A DNA stretch of 64,000 nt, taken from assembly GCA_035548495.1 (NCBI GenBank), contig DASZSV010000017.1, positions 1 to 64,000 of the forward strand, written 5' to 3'. Below, piece after piece: positions 62,371 to 64,000 of the stretch. Each line of letters starts with the position of its first letter. Positions within the stretch are counted from its first letter, which is position 1. Both the position numbers and the translations under genes were made by a program. The DNA is from CAILZL01 sp035548495. Its GTDB lineage: Bacteria; Pseudomonadota; Gammaproteobacteria; Steroidobacterales; Steroidobacteraceae. Under the pieces are notes generated by a model. The model was not told the origin of the DNA. It made no database searches and saw only the letters and a list, made by a program, of their open reading frames with translations.

Positions 62371-63327
62371 ATGAAGCTCGTATCCATTCTCTTGTCGATA
62401 TCGGTGTGTTCATTGTTCATGTCGAATGTTTCCGCTGCGGACATTCCATCCTATCCTCTGACGGAAGACTCGTTGACGCATGCCAATGTGCCGCATGGCC
62501 AGTTACAGGGCCCGTTCGAGATTCACAGCAACATTCTCAAGGGAACAGTGCATCGCTACTGGATCTATGTGCCGGTGCAATATTCACCGCAAGCGCCGGC
62601 CAGTCTGCTGGTTTTTCACGACGGACAACGAGCTACCAATCCTGATGGTCCATTGCGTGTGCAGAACGTGCTGGACAACTTGATTGCGAAAAAAGACATC
62701 CCGGTCACCATTGGGCTGTTCATCACACCGGGGAATCTGAGCGAACACTATCCAGACAACCTTGGCATGGACAATCCCAATCATCGCGCCGAAGAATACG
62801 ATGCATTGAATGATCACTACACGCGCTTTCTGATTGATGAATTGCTGCCGCTTGTATACAGGCAGTACAACATCAGCAAGGATCCTGATCAGCACATCAT
62901 CGGCGGCACCAGCAGCGGCGCGATATGCGCATTCACGGTGGCATGGCATCGACCCGATGTGTTTCATAAAGTGATCAGCATGATCGGCAGCTTCACTTCC
63001 ATTGGTTATTCACCTGCACATGACGGCAAACCCATGACGCCAGGCGGCGACCTGTATCCCACACTGATTCGCAAGAATCCCATCAAACCACTGAAGATTT
63101 TTTTGCAGGATGGCTCCAACGACCTGAACAACGAACACGGCAACTGGTTTCTCTCCAGCCAGCAGATGTTGTCAGCACTTGAATGGGCCAATGCCAATGC
63201 CGATGAAAAGAAAATCCCCGGCCCGCGTTACATCGTCAATCATGTGTGGGGCGAAGGCAACCACAGTGATCAACACGGTGGCTCTTTACTGCCGGACATC
63301 TTGCGCTGGATGGCCCGGTCTCCCTGA
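62371..63327 (+). CDS. Secreted esterase (enterochelin-esterase/esterase D-like alpha/beta hydrolase)
   Basis: The 318-residue product starts at the ATG at 62371 with a signal peptide (about 1-22, ending SNVSAA). The alpha/beta hydrolase has the nucleophile elbow HIIGGTSSGAICAF (Ser in GxSxG), a probable acid in IFLQDGSNDLNN, and histidine in EGNHSDQHGG. YRQYNISKDPDQ and RYWIYVPVQYSPQAPASLLVFHDG follow the Fes/YbbA-type pattern. It may act after the preceding lactonase-like enzyme on an imported or extracellular ester; this is inferred from adjacency. Confidence 0.88.
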   Translation: MKLVSILLSISVCSLFMSNVSAADIPSYPLTEDSLTHANVPHGQLQGPFEIHSNILKGTVHRYWIYVPVQYSPQAPASLLVFHDGQRATNPDGPLRVQNVLDNLIAKKDIPVTIGLFITPGNLSEHYPDNLGMDNPNHRAEEYDALNDHYTRFLIDELLPLVYRQYNISKDPDQHIIGGTSSGAICAFTVAWHRPDVFHKVISMIGSFTSIGYSPAHDGKPMTPGGDLYPTLIRKNPIKPLKIFLQDGSNDLNNEHGNWFLSSQQMLSALEWANANADEKKIPGPRYIVNHVWGEGNHSDQHGGSLLPDILRWMARSP

Positions 63328-63329
63328 GT

Positions 63330-64000
63330 TCAGCGCGCTGATTTGTTCACGACTGCGTGATGAATGGCTTCGAGACGCTTGCCACGCGTGTCGATGCCAC
63401 GTTGCAGCAACAAGAAGCCAAACAGACCAAGCGGAATGGCAATCAGTGCGGCAGACACTGAAAGATCGTTGAACACGCCAAGCACGCCGCAGATTGCACC
63501 CAGCACACCGCCGGCTTTGGAGCTGGCGGCCACCACACCGGCGCCAGTGCCGCGCAACGCAACCGGATAAATTTCCGCTGCATAGGGAATCAGCATGGCA
63601 ATCACGCCACTGGTGCCCACCAGCAACAGCGCTGTAATGATGATCATTGAGATGGTTGAATCAATGTGCAACTGGTGAAGTGCAAAGTAGCCAAACAGGC
63701 TGCATGCAGAAATGGCGATAAACAGCACCAGCGTCTTGATGCTGCTCCAATAGTGATACAGCGCCACCACAGCAATGACCCCGGGAAGCGCCAGCAAACC
63801 TGATTGTGTCAGCAATGTATTTGCTGCCTTGCCACTGATACCCATCTCACGCAGATTGGTGGGCAGCCACAACAGAAAACCGAAATTCACCAGACCCCAC
63901 GCAAGACCGGTTCCTACCAGTCCAAGCGTGATGCCTGCATAGGGGCCGCGCAACATCTGAAAAAAACTGTGTGCATCAATATGTGCAATATCAGGCACAG
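63330..64000 (-). CDS. MFS transporter, C-terminal part only (window edge)
   Basis: The gene runs leftward and its start lies beyond the window end. The visible about 223 residues form six membrane helices of the C-terminal MFS half, with an inter-helix motif WLPTNLREMGISGKAA and AAEIYPVALRGTGAGVVAASSKAGG. These are typical of sugar/aromatic-acid transporters (PELYPT-like motif in the AEIYPVALRG form). A short basic tail follows. The substrate is unknown. It is convergent with the esterase gene, with two bases between their stops. Confidence 0.88.
   Translation of the reverse strand, partial: VPDIAHIDAHSFFQMLRGPYAGITLGLVGTGLAWGLVNFGFLLWLPTNLREMGISGKAANTLLTQSGLLALPGVIAVVALYHYWSSIKTLVLFIAISACSLFGYFALHQLHIDSTISMIIITALLLVGTSGVIAMLIPYAAEIYPVALRGTGAGVVAASSKAGGVLGAICGVLGVFNDLSVSAALIAIPLGLFGFLLLQRGIDTRGKRLEAIHHAVVNKSAR

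Noticed and set aside
1..64000. CRISPR array, prophage, integron or defence island
   Set aside because: No regularly spaced direct repeats, no cas, integrase, transposase, restriction or toxin-antitoxin genes were recognisable. The repeats seen are inverted and isolated.

Overview
The window is a chromosomal segment from a Gram-negative proteobacterium, most likely a gammaproteobacterium. The gene order rnhB-lpxB-lpxA-fabZ-lpxD-skp-bamA-rseP-dxr-cdsA-uppS-frr-pyrH-tsf-rpsB, divergent from map-glnD-dapC-dapD, is the classical gammaproteobacterial envelope/translation block. A thrA-thrB-thrC cluster, LolC/LolE-type proteins, a large TonB-dependent receptor, a high-potential iron-sulfur protein (HiPIP) and an SMP-30/esterase group would fit a Xanthomonadales/Nevskiales-like lineage. 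That placement is inference; no rRNA is present to settle it. By eye the base composition is moderately GC-rich (mid-50s percent, not computed).

Layout. 0-9 kb: a small secreted OB-fold-like protein, a HiPIP, then glutamate dehydrogenase and gabT-gabD (GABA to succinate), a TSUP-family permease and two LolC/LolE-type permeases without a LolD ATPase. 8.7-19.5 kb: small envelope proteins, a DUF3014 protein, malic enzyme with a phosphotransacetylase-like tail, a CPXCG zinc protein, a glutathione S-transferase, a 1026-residue TonB-dependent receptor with a striking palindromic operator upstream, a slipin and a RidA protein. 19.5-34.8 kb: the lpx/bam/rseP/dxr/cdsA/uppS/frr/pyrH/tsf/rpsB block, all leftward, coupling lipid A synthesis, outer-membrane assembly, isoprenoid and phospholipid supply and translation. 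34.8-40.8 kb: map, glnD, dapC and dapD rightward. 40.9-45.5 kb: a lipoprotein, a GST, a tight operon of TPR protein, YgjP-type metallopeptidase and tryptophan dioxygenase, and tatD. 45.5-51 kb: thrABC followed by a NERD protein. 51-58.4 kb: accA, tilS, an AAA+/FHA protein with a membrane partner, a metallo-beta-lactamase-fold protein, a GNAT enzyme, tRNA-Val(GAC) and queF. 58.4-64 kb: an orphan histidine kinase, a triple cysteine-repeat protein, a DUF6445-type oxygenase, an SMP-30 lactonase-like protein, an esterase and a truncated MFS transporter.

Most of the window is conserved core genome. The less ordinary content is: (i) the AAA+/FHA plus membrane-protein module with a 21-bp palindrome in front of it; (ii) the double palindrome upstream of the TonB-dependent receptor; (iii) several MITE-like or structured intergenic repeats, two of them 115-117 bp with perfect 28-30 bp terminal inverted repeats; (iv) the secreted protein with three four-cysteine repeats followed by a possible coupling mini-ORF; (v) an unusually long basic tail on ribosomal protein S2. 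I found no CRISPR array, prophage, integrase, transposase or recognisable defence island.
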